Translations under genes and position numbers: made by a program
In this document: positions 1-10,004 of the stretch, one piece after another
Layout: each line of letters opens with the position of its first letter
Numbering within the stretch: the stretch's first letter is position 1
DNA from: Agapanthus africanus
Lineage: Eukaryota > Streptophyta > Magnoliopsida > Asparagales > Amaryllidaceae
Assembly: GCA_030015575.1 (NCBI GenBank)
Contig: CM057351.1
Span: 2,190,001 to 2,254,000 of the forward strand
DNA length: 64,000 bases
Direction of reading: 5' to 3'
Notes under the pieces: model-generated
Databases searched by the model: none
What the model saw: the letters and a program-made list of their open reading frames with translations, nothing else
Told to the model about the DNA's origin: nothing

Positions 1-35
1 CCGGGGTGCAAATTTTAATCCCAACAATGTCAGAA

Positions 36-325
36 AATGACCCCGTCTCGAAAACACGTCATCTAATGACCCTGTCGCGGAAATACGTCATCCAATGACC
101 CCGTCACGGAAACACGTCAGCAAATGACCCTGTCTCGGAAATACGTCAGCAAATGATCCCGTCTCGGAAATACGTCAGCAAATGACCCCGTCATGGAAAC
201 ACGTCAGCCAATGACCCCGTCGCGGAAACACGTCAGCAAATGACCCCTTCGCGGAAACACGTCAGCAAATGACCCCATCGCGGAAATACGTCAACCAATG
301 ACCTCCCCGTCGAAGCAACGCTTCA
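36..325. repeat. 29-bp tandem repeat, ten copies
   Basis: The word AATGA recurs at 36, 65, 94, 123, 152, 181, 210, 239, 268 and 297, exactly 29 bp apart. Each unit reads roughly AATGACCCCGTCGCGG, then AAACACGTCA and a short linker. Units differ mainly at CG/TG positions, as expected for decay of methylated cytosines. There are no unique spacers, so this is a minisatellite. It lies in the interior of element B, just left of a hairpin cassette. Confidence 0.95.
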
Positions 326-359
326 ACTCGGGAACAAGTCAACTCATCAACCATTAACG

Positions 360-545
360 AGTCCTCTGGACTTGTAAGGAAGAAAATTCTCTTGTGAGAT
401 CCTTACGACTCTCAAGAGAAAATGCACTTAGGAGTCATCATGACTCCTAAGGAGAAAATACACCTATGAGATCCTCACGACTCGTAGGGAGAAAAATCTT
501 TGTGAGACCCTCATGGCTCATAAAATTGAAAAGTCTTGGGCGGCA
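360..545 (+). repeat. Hairpin cassette 1 (element B)
   Basis: Five consecutive short inverted repeats are separated by a purine-rich linker of the type GGAGAAAA. Examples: AGTCC/GGACT; CTTGTGAG/CTCTCAAG around the loop ATCCTTACGA; TTAGGAGTCA/TGACTCCTAA, a perfect 10-bp stem with a 3-nt loop; CTATGAG/CTCGTAG; and TTGTGAG/CTCATAA. The same cassette layout recurs twice inside element A (about 7000-7190 and 7770-7960), and all three end in AAAATTGAAAAG. Confidence 0.85.
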
Positions 546-800
546 GATCTGAAACTGTTTCCTAAGAGTTAAAGATGAACTATTATCTATCATCTACAGG
601 CCAAATTTGCTAAAATCACATGACAACAACACAAAAAAGAAAAGAAGACGATAATACAAGATAGAAAATAAATGTGTCCTTTATCCATGAATTCAATTGG
701 ATACAAGTTACATCATATGAAAATGAATGGAATAAAAAAAATGAATGAAATGAATACATGTTATTCATAAGTTACAAATGTTTAATCGATACAAAAGCAG
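546..800. other. AT-rich stretch downstream of the antisense gene
   Basis: No ORF or clear repeat is seen. It lies between hairpin cassette 1 and the stop codon of the minus-strand PMD gene, so it would be that gene's 3' untranslated and flanking sequence. It is A-rich on the plus strand (T-rich on the transcribed minus strand), which would suit a polyadenylation region. Confidence 0.5.
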
Positions 801-1139
801 CTATTGAGAAGGAGGCGATTTTAGCAAATCAGCAAGTCGCTCGCGCACTCCTCTCATCTCCTTCTCACGACCAGCCACCGCGGCCAGCTCCGCTTCGACT
901 TGGGCCCATTGTTGCAGATAGGATGAAAGTTTCTCATCAATTTCCTGCTGAACAGCCTCCTGACTCTGCACGACCTGCTCAGTAAAGTCAAGCTTCTTCC
1001 TGAGCACCAGCCCGTCAGAAATACATCGTTGAAGGTTTTCAAAGATGGAGTTCAGCTGCGCAACATTCGCTTCGACCTGGGCACGCAGTTGGACAGACTC
1101 AGCGGAAGTCGCCTCACGTTCCTTTCACTTGAGGGTCGC
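801..1139 (-). pseudogene. Last exon of the antisense PMD gene, 3' half (coiled coil)
   Basis: The minus-strand frame ends at 801 and encodes a heptad-like, Glu/Gln/Leu-rich segment (for example QSQEAVQQEIDEKLSSYLQQ) typical of a coiled coil. It starts next to the GTCGC duplication where element A entered. Its other half is at 11720-12090. Joining the two without A and one duplication copy keeps the frame, except for one TGA that looks like a decayed CGA. A coiled coil would suggest self-association, but that is inference. Confidence 0.75.
1135..1139. other. Target-site duplication GTCGC of element A, left copy
   Basis: GTCGC directly precedes the TG of the 5' LTR. The identical GTCGC at 11715-11719 directly follows the CA of the 3' LTR. 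A 5-bp duplication is standard for LTR-retrotransposon integration and fixes both ends of A. Confidence 0.95.
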
Positions 1140-2604
1140 TGTTGGGGTCAAAATTTGCACCCTAGTTGACCAAGTCAATGTCAAGATCAACCCCAAGCCA
1201 GGCGAGCCCAAGCCCAAGCCCAAGCAAGTGGGCCAATGCTTGGGTCGAGCCCGAACACGAAGCGTCCGGCCTTCCGCCATACCAAAATAAAAATCATGTA
1301 ACAAATAATTTTGATGTAATTTTTTGTGCATGAATGTATGCAAAATGGGCATAAAGCCAATTTTTTGTAAGCCCATGGCTTATGTGTAAAAAGAAATAGC
1401 ACATGAGACATGGGATGGGCCAAATGCCATTTTTTGTAAAGCCCGAGGGGCTATATGCAAATATGTAAGCCTATATAAGGCAATATGATGATGAATAAAG
1501 GATATACCTTTTCATTCCCCTCAAAATTTAGGTTTTGTGCCTCTTTCCCCTTTCTGAAGGTTCTAAACCTTCTTCTTTTTTTTGAATTAAATCAAGAGTT
1601 TTACTTTTCTTTTTCCAAAACTAATTAGTTTTTCACCACAAAACCCACAAAAGGGAGCTTAGATCTCCCATCAGATTTCAAAAAGAAGAGATTTTTAAAA
1701 TCTCACATCTCTTGATCTTTAAGATCCTGCCAACATAGGAGGAAGAAGGAGGCCCATCTCCGAAAACCCCATTTTGGGGAAGACCCAGGGCTCCAAAGAA
1801 GAACCCATTTCATCAACTCCAAAACATCTTAGGAGTTTAACTCCACTCTAAATCCTCTTTTGGGATTTTAAATCCTATTTCTGGGACTAAAAGCCCCCCT
1901 TTCCTCGCCGGCACCCAAGCGCCTGGCACCCGAGCGCTCTGGCACCCGAGCGCTCTGGCGCCCAGCGCCCACGTGCCGGGCACGTGGTGCGCTCGCGCTC
2001 GAGCGCTCAAGCGCCCCGCACCCACGTGCCGGGCACGTGGTGCGCTAGCGCTCGAGCACCTCGCGCTCAAGCGCCCTGCGCCCATGTGTCGAGCACGTGG
2101 TGCACCAGCGCCTAAGCGCCCAGCACTCACGTGTTAGACATGCGAGGCGCTGGCCCCCACGCATCCTTTGGATGCTTTTTCCCTTATATATATATATATA
2201 TGCATATACACACATACTCTACAACACTGTCCCTATCAAAAATAATTTGGGCCGGGGCGCTGCCTTGCACCCCGCAAGGGGGCTGCTAGCCCCCTTGACC
2301 CCCAGCCCGCTATCCGGGTAGCGGGACTTCCCGTAAAAACCCTGCGGGGCCCCCGACATATCCAAAACCCCTTCAAAACACAACACGGCACGTTGAGTTC
2401 GCATGACCAGTTTAACCCATCAATCAGAGGTTCCCTCGCTCCAAAAGAGAGGGGTAATTAACGTCAGCTTAGTCCGCGGCTGCCGGAGATTCGGGTCTCC
2501 ACAATCAATAAACCTCAGCCTACCCTAGGCAGGGTGAATCTGTAATGCGCCCAACAAGCGCGCGCGTATTCCCATCTCAATGGAGTGATGAAAAAAACCC
2601 TACA
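1140..2604 (+). mobile_element. 5' LTR of element A
   Basis: It begins TGTTGGGGTC and ends ACCCTACA, and is homologous end to end with 10005-11714 and 19371-20679. A TATA box (CTATATAAGG, 1471-1480) and an AATAAA just downstream fit an LTR promoter and polyadenylation signal. The 3' half has CACGTGC-type palindromes, a TA/CA microsatellite near 2185-2215 and a G/C-rich block. It is shorter than its partner because it has fewer 60-bp repeat units. Confidence 0.93.
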
Positions 2605-2609
2605 GATTC

Positions 2610-2627
2610 TGGCACGCCCGGTGGGAC
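2610..2627 (+). promoter_or_regulatory. Primer-binding site of element A
   Basis: TGGCACGCCCGGTGGGAC starts five bases after the LTR end. The leading TGG pairs with the CCA tail of a tRNA. It resembles the TGGCGCC-type sites of Tat and Athila elements; I cannot assign the tRNA with certainty. Confidence 0.75.
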
Positions 2628-2746
2628 CAATCTCTCCTCCCATATTTCGGGTTAAACATTCATGCGAACTCAATCAATATACATATCTATATTTATACTA
2701 AAACAATGCTCTTTCATGCAGGTCTTCAAGTAATCACTTTTCAACA

Positions 2747-5700
2747 ATGTCTCCAAGGACAAGCTCAGCTCTCGGCATAGCTCCCATCTCCTACACGATG
2801 AAGATGGACTCCAGGACGGTCCTCCCGGCCAGTCACGGGCAACAATGGGAGGAGCCACCGCTACCATTTGGCTCTATTATGTTCATGTCAGCTAACGCCA
2901 TCCCAGCTCCTCAAGCTTCGGTAACAGACAATCCGGCCTCGAAAGGCCGGATGCCAAATGTGGTGGTCTCGAAGGCACCCTAACTCAAACGCAAGTCGGT
3001 GTTTGAACGACTCTCCTTGGCCCCAGCTGGGGGCAAGGCCATCAACACCAACAAAGCAACAGGGCGTCTCGAGCAAGCTCCGGCGGTGCCCCTAACAACT
3101 GCTCGATCGGGTGTCTTCTCTAAGCTCCCCGCTAATCGACTCATGGTGGCTTCCCAGGAAACAGATGCCCACCAAGCCCTTAAAATTGAGAAGCTAAGGC
3201 AGAAAATGCTCGGATATAGAGCCAACCAAAGGGCTAGGGCTCCTGCTAGGCCGAACCTCATGAGGTTCGAAGAACAGGGTTACCCTGCCGAAGATGAGGA
3301 AATGGCTGGATATGTGGTCCGCACTGTCTACACGGTGGGCACGCGCAGCAAGAGCAAGGACGGGGCCACCACATCTCAAATCCAATCTGTCTTGAATGTG
3401 GTTGCCGCTTCCCAAGAACAGCCACCTCCGCTGGATGATGAAAACCCCATCGATGAAGATGATAGGTAGAAAGACCCCTCGGTCCATGTAGAGTCAAGCT
3501 CGGACAGCGAGGAAGAGCCGACTTTCCGCCCCAGGACCGCGGAGCAAGAGCTGCTTCAAGAGCTCCGAAAGCAGCTCAGGAACAAAGACAAGGAAATGGC
3601 CAAACTCTACTCCAAAATTGACAACTTGACGAATGTCGTGATGCAGCTCACGGCCTGACTTGCCTCTCAGCCGCCCAATCAAGCGCAGGGCTCTGCTCGT
3701 GAACCGGGAAACGGTGTCCCAAAGCAGCCGACGCCTATTCCCTCAAATCCAAAAGTGGGCGAACCGCATGAAAATCAGTCGCATCCTATCTCAGGAAATG
3801 TCTTGGCTACCGATGACAGTAGCCATCTAACTCAAGATCAAATCATGGATTTGGTTGCCAATAAAGTCAAAACATTGGTAGCCGAAACCGAAGCGCAAAA
3901 AGATGTTGGCAGTAGCAGGAGACCATATCCTGCTCAGTATGATCTGGTAGAATTTCCCAGCGGCTATGTCATCCCTAAATTCGGAAGATTTGATGGGACG
4001 GGAAATGCGAATCAGCACATCGCCCACTTCAAAGCCTTATGCGGGAATACTGGGGGCAATGATGCGCTTCTCCTCCGCCAGTTCGTTAATAGCCCGACTG
4101 ATGTCGCTTTCGACTGGTACGCGAGCATACCGGATGGCTCCGTCACAACTTTCGTCCAAATGGAATCTTTGTTGCGACAAAGGTTCATGAGTGTCAACTG
4201 ATTGATACGAAAAAGTGTGTTTGTAGTTAACCGCAATCAATAACGGTGTCGCGTGTAGCTAGACCGAGATGAGTACGGGTCGTCCTCTGGGAAACGTTGA
4301 ATTTTTTACTCTTAGTTTAGATGTGTTGAAAAAGAGAGGAGGAAGAAAGAATTTGTTGAATGGTTTCTAGATCTACGTTAAACAAGAATGCAAAAATATA
4401 GATCTAGATTATTTTAAGGATGTAGTTAATATAATAAGGGGGGTTGTAGGGTTCGTTAGGATTTAGTAGTTATGGATGATTAATTAAAAGTTACCATTTT
4501 TATCCTTTAATAGATTTAAAACTAGAACGACGGTGATGAGTGTAGATTAGGGTTTCTGGAGGGAAAATGAATCTCACTCTTAACCCTTATCTCGACACGG
4601 AACTCCGTTCATATCTAGCCTTTACCAAAACAATCATTAATCTAATCTCTAATCGCGGTCGGAACTAACAAAGAATTGGTAGCGCGTCCGATTAGGATGT
4701 TAATAATTCTTTTGATAAATTTCTTAAACTTTATAGGACTTAAAAAGGGTTTAGAGATGTTCATCGTCCATTAGCCTACCCTAATCCTACGAACCCTAAC
4801 AAGCGGAGAATTACTCGCGCATGTTGGGAGAAAAAGAGATGGAAAGAAATTGCATAATTAAACTACGAAGAAATAGAATAAGAAAAATAAAGCTACCTTT
4901 ATTAATCAACAATATTCATTACACTTTGATTCCTTAGAAAATGATTACAAAGACTAGTTTGCTTCTCGATCTTTTTCAAGGAGGTAGACGAACAGTTGAT
5001 GATCAGCCTGGATGCGTGAGCCGTCTGGGGCTTCATGATCGCGTCGGCTTGATAAATTTTCCAAGAGGCTCTCGGTCCCTTTTTATAGTGCCAAAGCCAG
5101 AACCTAAGCTTCCAAATATGGAAGTTTAACAGCAAAGATTCACCCCCAAAAATCTCCAACTCTATCTCCTCTATACTGCTGCGGATCCGCGGCCAACAGG
5201 GGGGTTTGGCCGCGGATCTGCGGCCAAGGGTCATGATCACTTGATCATTTCTCTGTGGCTTTCTCCTTGCGACATGTGGCTATCTCTGGTACCTTCATAA
5301 TTTGGAAATCTTCTCGTAGTTGCTGCCAGACTTGATCTCCAAGTTTTGATTCTTTAATTAGGCAGGTTTACTTTAACAACTTGATTTTCTTGATTTTAGA
5401 CCTGCAAATTCTGCACAACAACTTATCAAATAATATTTAGTAGACTTAGTTCTACTAGGATTTGGTCAATGATATTATTTGCATACATTTTCCTACCAAA
5501 TGCTAATTACAATATATCAACACATGGAAAATAGTATTTTTACACATAAACCCTCATATGTATGATATATTATAATAAAGTCCTTTTTAATATGAAAATG
5601 GTAGGAAAAATGTAATAACAAATGTGCAGTTTTATCAACCGAACATCAACGATAAGATCACCAATGCCGACCTCCTAAGGACCAAGCCAAAGAACAATAA

Positions 5701-6436
5701 AAGCGGCACGGATTTTATAACCCGATAGCGCAATCTCTCCGTCAAATGTGAACTGCCGATAGAGCAGGACCAATCTGTCAGTCTCCTCGTCGGAAATCTC
5801 GACAATTGGATGGCCCCGTTTCTATGCACCGCGGGTCTCAAAACATTCCAAGAGCTGGCCAGAAAAGTTCAGATGCTGGAGCGCTCAAAACAGGAGTCCT
5901 CCTCAGATTCCCAAAATAATAATAGGTCCTGGAGAAACCGAAAGGACGATAATCGCAAAGGCGGAAATTCCGACGATTCGGAATCTTTTAACACTTCGGC
6001 TAACCGAAATAAGCAAGGGATGAGCGGGCCCAATGCCAACCAGCCTCGGAAGCCAGTGTTCGGAGAGGGAGGAGAATCTCCACTGAAAGAGAAGCTAGAT
6101 AAGGTCTATTCCTTCAGAAGGGACAAAATCCGTAAAATATTCAAAGACGCCCTGAGGAACGGTCTACAACTGCCAGAGTCAAAAAGACCGCAGAAAGCGA
6201 ATATGACCGACGACCCCAAATACTGTCCCTATCACAGAGTGATAGGTCATGCCATTGAGGACTGCTTCGTCTTCAAAGATTGGGTCGAAAAGCAATACAA
6301 GGCAGGAGAGATAGAACTGTCTAAAGGCGTGTTAACAAACAGTCCAGCTGCGACCGCCAATTTCATACAAACGGAGACCGAAGTTCTTCGTGAAACTGAT
6401 TCTCTCAGACATCTGTCTTTCTCTGAAAACAACTGA
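2747..6436 (+). pseudogene. gag of element A, interrupted by a solo LTR and stop codons
   Basis: A single reading frame runs from ATG 2747 to 6436. It is broken by TAA 2981, TAG 3467, TGA 3656 and TAG 5726, and by the Athila solo LTR 4199-5645. Discounting the insertion and one TCAAC copy leaves the frame continuous. The capsid-like retrotransposon gag domain lies around 3950-4200 and past 5650. A zinc-finger-like CX2HX4HX4C motif (CPYHRVIGHAIEDC) lies near 6225-6265. The motif resembles the histidine-containing variant seen in Tat-lineage Gag. All four stops can be derived from Gln or Arg codons by C-to-T changes. Gag would form the particle that packages element RNA; this copy cannot make a full-length one. 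No pol follows. Confidence 0.85.
4199..5645 (-). mobile_element. Solo LTR of the Athila family, nested in A's gag
   Basis: It is homologous in reverse orientation to the Athila LTRs at 26083-27414, 35336-36773 and 55556-57022. The plus strand reads TGATTG...CGAACA, the reverse complement of an LTR TGTTCG...CAATCA. The 5-bp duplication TCAAC flanks it at 4194-4198 and 5646-5650. Its length (1447 bp) is one full LTR with no interior, as left by recombination between two LTRs of a full element. Confidence 0.93.
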
Positions 6437-6777
6437 CCACCACGCCGTTAAACTGGGAATGATAGACCTATAAGTCTTTAAACTGGGAACCGTTGACTAC
6501 CACGTTATTAAACTGGGAATAGTCGATCTCTGAGTCGTTAAACTGGGAATGTAAATATGTGTGTGTGTGTGTGTAAATAAACAAAAAATGTGTAAATAAG
6601 AGAAAAATAAAAGCTGAAATGATGGGGCAACTCGCAATAAAAATCAGCGAGTAAAATAAAGATGAAAATAAAGCCGAAATGATGGGGCAACCGCGAATAA
6701 AAGCCTAAATGATAGGGCAATCGCGATCTTCGCGATAAAAAAAGCTGAAATGATAGAGCAATCGCGGTAAAAAAACG
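6437..6777 (+). repeat. 30-bp tandem repeat and spacer after gag of A
   Basis: TTAAACTGGG recurs at 6448, 6478, 6508 and 6538, exactly 30 bp apart. The rest of the stretch is AT-rich with a short TG microsatellite (about 6557-6574) and repeated AAATGATGGGGCAA-type words. The same TTAAACT word appears in the shorter-period array of element B (18500-18750). Confidence 0.85.
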
Positions 6778-8240
6778 GCGAATGATGAATCGCTCCTGGT
6801 ACCATATTCCAGTGCAGCGATACAGACGCCAACCAAAATCCAATTTCCCAAAATTCTCCCGGCCCTACGGTTGGTCCCCAATTTGACCACCGTATACAAT
6901 TCATGGGCTCAAATAATTCTCATCATACCCATGCCCCACCGCAATCACCAGTTACGCGGCTGGTCTCCGCCCTTGGAATTATGCTCCATTGGGAAGAGCC
7001 ACTCATGTGTCCTCACGATGCATGAGGATAACAAACCTTCGTGGGATCCTTACGACTCACAAAGAAAAAACACACTTGGGGGTCCTCACGACTCCTAAGG
7101 AGAAAATACACCTACGGGATCTTCACGACCCGTAGGGAGAAAATGCTTTTATGGGACCCTTACGGCCCATAAAATTGAAAAGCCTTAGGTGATAGGGATC
7201 TAAACCTGTCTCTTAAGCCATCGCTTCCCAAATCCCAAACCCCAAACGGTGAATGATGAGTCGCTCCTAGTACCATATTCCAGTGCAGCGATGCAGACGC
7301 CAACCAAATTCCAAATCCCATACCCCAACGGCGAATGATGAGTCGCTCCTGGTACCATATTCCAGTGCAGCGATGCAGACGCCAACCAAATTCCAAACCC
7401 CATACCCCAAGTGGCGAATGATGAGTCGCTCCGGTGCCATATTCCAGTACAGCGATGCAGACGCCAACAAAGTCCCAAAATTTTTTCTGGCCCTACGGTC
7501 TGGATCATACATCCTGCGAAACCGTATACAATCCATGGGCGTAAAACGATCTCAATCTCTCCCAAGTCCTACCGGTGAGACCACATTCAAAGTCCCACCA
7601 AAAATAAAAATAAAATAAAATAAAATTAAAAAAATAGTATATCTATAAGCAAAATGGGCACGGATGAAAACCTGAAAGGGCTCCGTGAGTAAAAACAGCA
7701 GGACCGCCGACGAGTTTGTGAAAACCCGAAAGGGCGCAAACTCGTAACAAAAAAAAAAGAGATGAAATGCACTCGCAAGGTCCTCTCGACTTTGTGAGGA
7801 GAAAATTCCCGCGTGAGATCCTTACGACTCACAAAGGAGAAACACACTTAGAAGTCCCTACGACTCCTAAGGAGAAAATACACCTACGGGATCCTCATGA
7901 CCCGTTGGGAGAAAATGCTTGTGAGACCCTTACGGCTCACAAAATTGAAAAGTTTTAGGTGATAGGGACCTAAAACCTGTCTCCTAAGCCATCGCTTCCT
8001 GATAAGCAAGCGCAAATGATGATTCGCTCCTGGTACCATATTCCAGTGTAGCGATACTGATGCTAAGCAAAAACCAATTCCCAAATCCTCCCGGGACAAA
8101 TGATGAGTTGCTCCTGGAATTATTCCAGTGCAGCAATGCAGATGCCAAATCAAAACTAAATCCCCGAATCCTCTCATGATTGATGATGATTCGCTGCTGG
8201 TACCATATTCCAGTATAGCGATGCTGATGTCAACCCAAAT
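6778..8240 (+). repeat. About 82-bp dispersed repeats with two hairpin cassettes (element A)
   Basis: Units starting near GCGAATGATGA with GGTACCATATTCCAGTGCAG recur at about 6778, 7250, 7333, 7414, 8015, 8098 and 8180. Between them lie hairpin cassettes at about 7000-7190 and 7770-7960. The stems include CTACGGG/CCCGTAG, TTATGGG/CCCATAA, TTGTGAG/CTCACAA and CTTAGAAGTC/GACTCCTAAG, with near-constant ATCCTTACGA or ACCCTTACGG loops. ORFs reading through here are by-products of the repeats. Confidence 0.8.
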
Positions 8241-8869
8241 CAAATCAAATCAACAATCTCTGCGTCGGAATCATGCTTCGTCTCAGAGTGTACCCCGTGT
8301 CGAAATCAAGCTTCGCCTCGACGTATCTGCCTTCCCTGTCGGAATTATGCTTCGGCTTGGAATCAACCAACGACTCCCTCGTTGGAATTATACTCCACCT
8401 CGGAATCAAATCAACCAACCAGCTCTGTGTCGGAGTCATACTTCGTCTCAGAGTGTACCCCGCATCGAAATCAAGCTTCGCCTCGGTGTATCTGCCTTCC
8501 CTGTTGAAATTATGCTTCATCTCGGAATCAACCAGCGACCTCCTCGTTGTAATTAAGCTCCGCCTTGGAATCAAGTCGACTAACAATCTCTGCGCCGGAA
8601 TCATGCTTCGTCTCAGAGTGTACCCCGTGTCGAAATCATGCTTCACCTCGGCGTATCTGCCTTCCCTGTCGAAATTATGCTTCTTCTTAAAATCAAGTCA
8701 GCAAACAAGCTCTGCGCCGGAATCATGCTTCGTCTCAGAATGTACCCAGTGTCGAAATCATGCTTCGCCTCGGAGTATCCGCCTTCCCTGTCAGAATTAT
8801 GCTTCGCCTGGGAATCAACCTCTGTATCAAAATTATGCTTCGGTCAGAATGTCTGCCGCTCTACGGAAT
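8241..8869 (+). repeat. 165-bp tandem repeat (element A)
   Basis: The word TCTCAGA recurs at 8281, 8446, 8611 and 8733, giving a 165-bp period with a last unit shortened to 122 bp. Within each unit the motif GGAAT(C/T)ATGCTTCG occurs several times, and this is the seed of the 20-bp repeat that follows. Open frames across it are repeat artefacts. Confidence 0.85.
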
Positions 8870-9940
8870 TATGCTCCAACTCTCGGAATCATGCTCCAAC
8901 TCTCGGAATCATGCTCCAACTCTCGGAATCATGCTCCACTCTTCGGAATGATGCTCCGATCCTTGGAATCATGCTCCGCTCTTCGGAATGATGCTCTGAT
9001 CCTTGGAATCATGATCCGCTCTTCGGAATGATGCTCCGATGCCTGGAAACATGCTCCGCTCTTCGGAATGATGCTTCGATCCCTGTAATCATGCTCCGCC
9101 CTTCGGAATGATGCTCCGATCATTAGAAACATGCCTCGCCCGTCGGAATGATGCTCCGATCCCTGAAATCATGCTCCGCCCTTCGGAATGATGCTCCAAT
9201 CCCTGGAATCATGCTCGGCCCTTCGGAATGATGCTCCAATCTCTGGAATCATGCTCCTCCCTTCGGAATGATGCTCCGATCCCTGGAATGATGCTCCGCC
9301 CTTCGGAATAATGCTCCGATCCCTGGAATCATGCTTCACCCTTCGGAATGATGCTCCGATGTCTGGAATCATGCTTCGCTCTTTAGAATGATGCTCTGAA
9401 CCCTGGAATCATGCTCTGCTCTTCGGAATAATGCTCCGATCCCTGGAATCATGCTCCGCTCTTCGGAATAATGCTCCGATCCCTCGAAATGATGCTCCGA
9501 TCCTTGGAATCATGTTCCGCCTTTCGGAATGATGCTCCAATCTATGGAATCATGCTCCGCCCTTCGGAAAGATGCTCCTATCCCTGGAATCATGCTCCGC
9601 TCTTCGGAATGATGCTCTCCAGAGCAAGCCGGCTTCCGAGTTATACCCGATCGATCCAACCTTGCCCGAGCCTGCCTGCATCCCTCAAACCTTCCTTCAT
9701 TCAATGCCGACCCTGGAATTATGCTCCGCAAATCGGAATGATGCTCCGATCCTTCGGAATGATGCTCTGACCCTGGAATTATGCTCCGCAAATCGGAATT
9801 ATGCTCTGACTCTTCGGAATGATGCTCCGGCCCTGGAATTATACTCCGCAAATCGGAATGGTGCTCCGATCCCCAGGAATCATGCTCCCCGAGGGATGCT
9901 CCGACCTCGGAATGATGTTCCGCCTCGAAGTCCAGCTTCA
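8870..9940 (+). repeat. 20-bp/40-bp satellite-like array (element A)
   Basis: About 1 kb of a 20-bp unit, GGAATGATGCTCCGATCCCT, alternating with GGAATCATGCTCCGCCCTTC to give a 40-bp higher-order period (for example CTTCGGAATG at 9181, 9221 and 9261). A non-repeat interruption sits at about 9617-9710. Long ORFs on both strands cross the array because 20-bp units shift frames regularly; they are not counted as genes. Confidence 0.92.
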
Positions 9941-9990
9941 AGATCCATCAATTTCAGGCACACAACTCATATGCGCGGTGTGCATTTATT

Positions 9991-10004
9991 GATGGGGGGC
10001 ACTT
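9991..10004 (+). promoter_or_regulatory. Polypurine-like tract before the 3' LTR of A
   Basis: GATGGGGGGC followed by ACTT directly precedes the TG of the LTR. A purine tract here primes plus-strand DNA synthesis. The equivalent in B (19359-19370) is weaker, GATGTGGGCACT. Confidence 0.65.

Noticed and set aside
36-325. CRISPR-like regular repeat
   Set aside because: Units are contiguous at 29 bp with no variable spacers, and the context is plant nuclear DNA.
3194-3682. Minus-strand frames opposite gag of element A
   Set aside because: They mirror the plus-strand gag frame, which has recognisable domains and a conserved continuation.
8273-9031. 252-codon ORF and several similar frames on both strands (to 10177)
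   Set aside because: They follow the 165-bp and 20-bp tandem repeats, are open on both strands, and resemble no protein.
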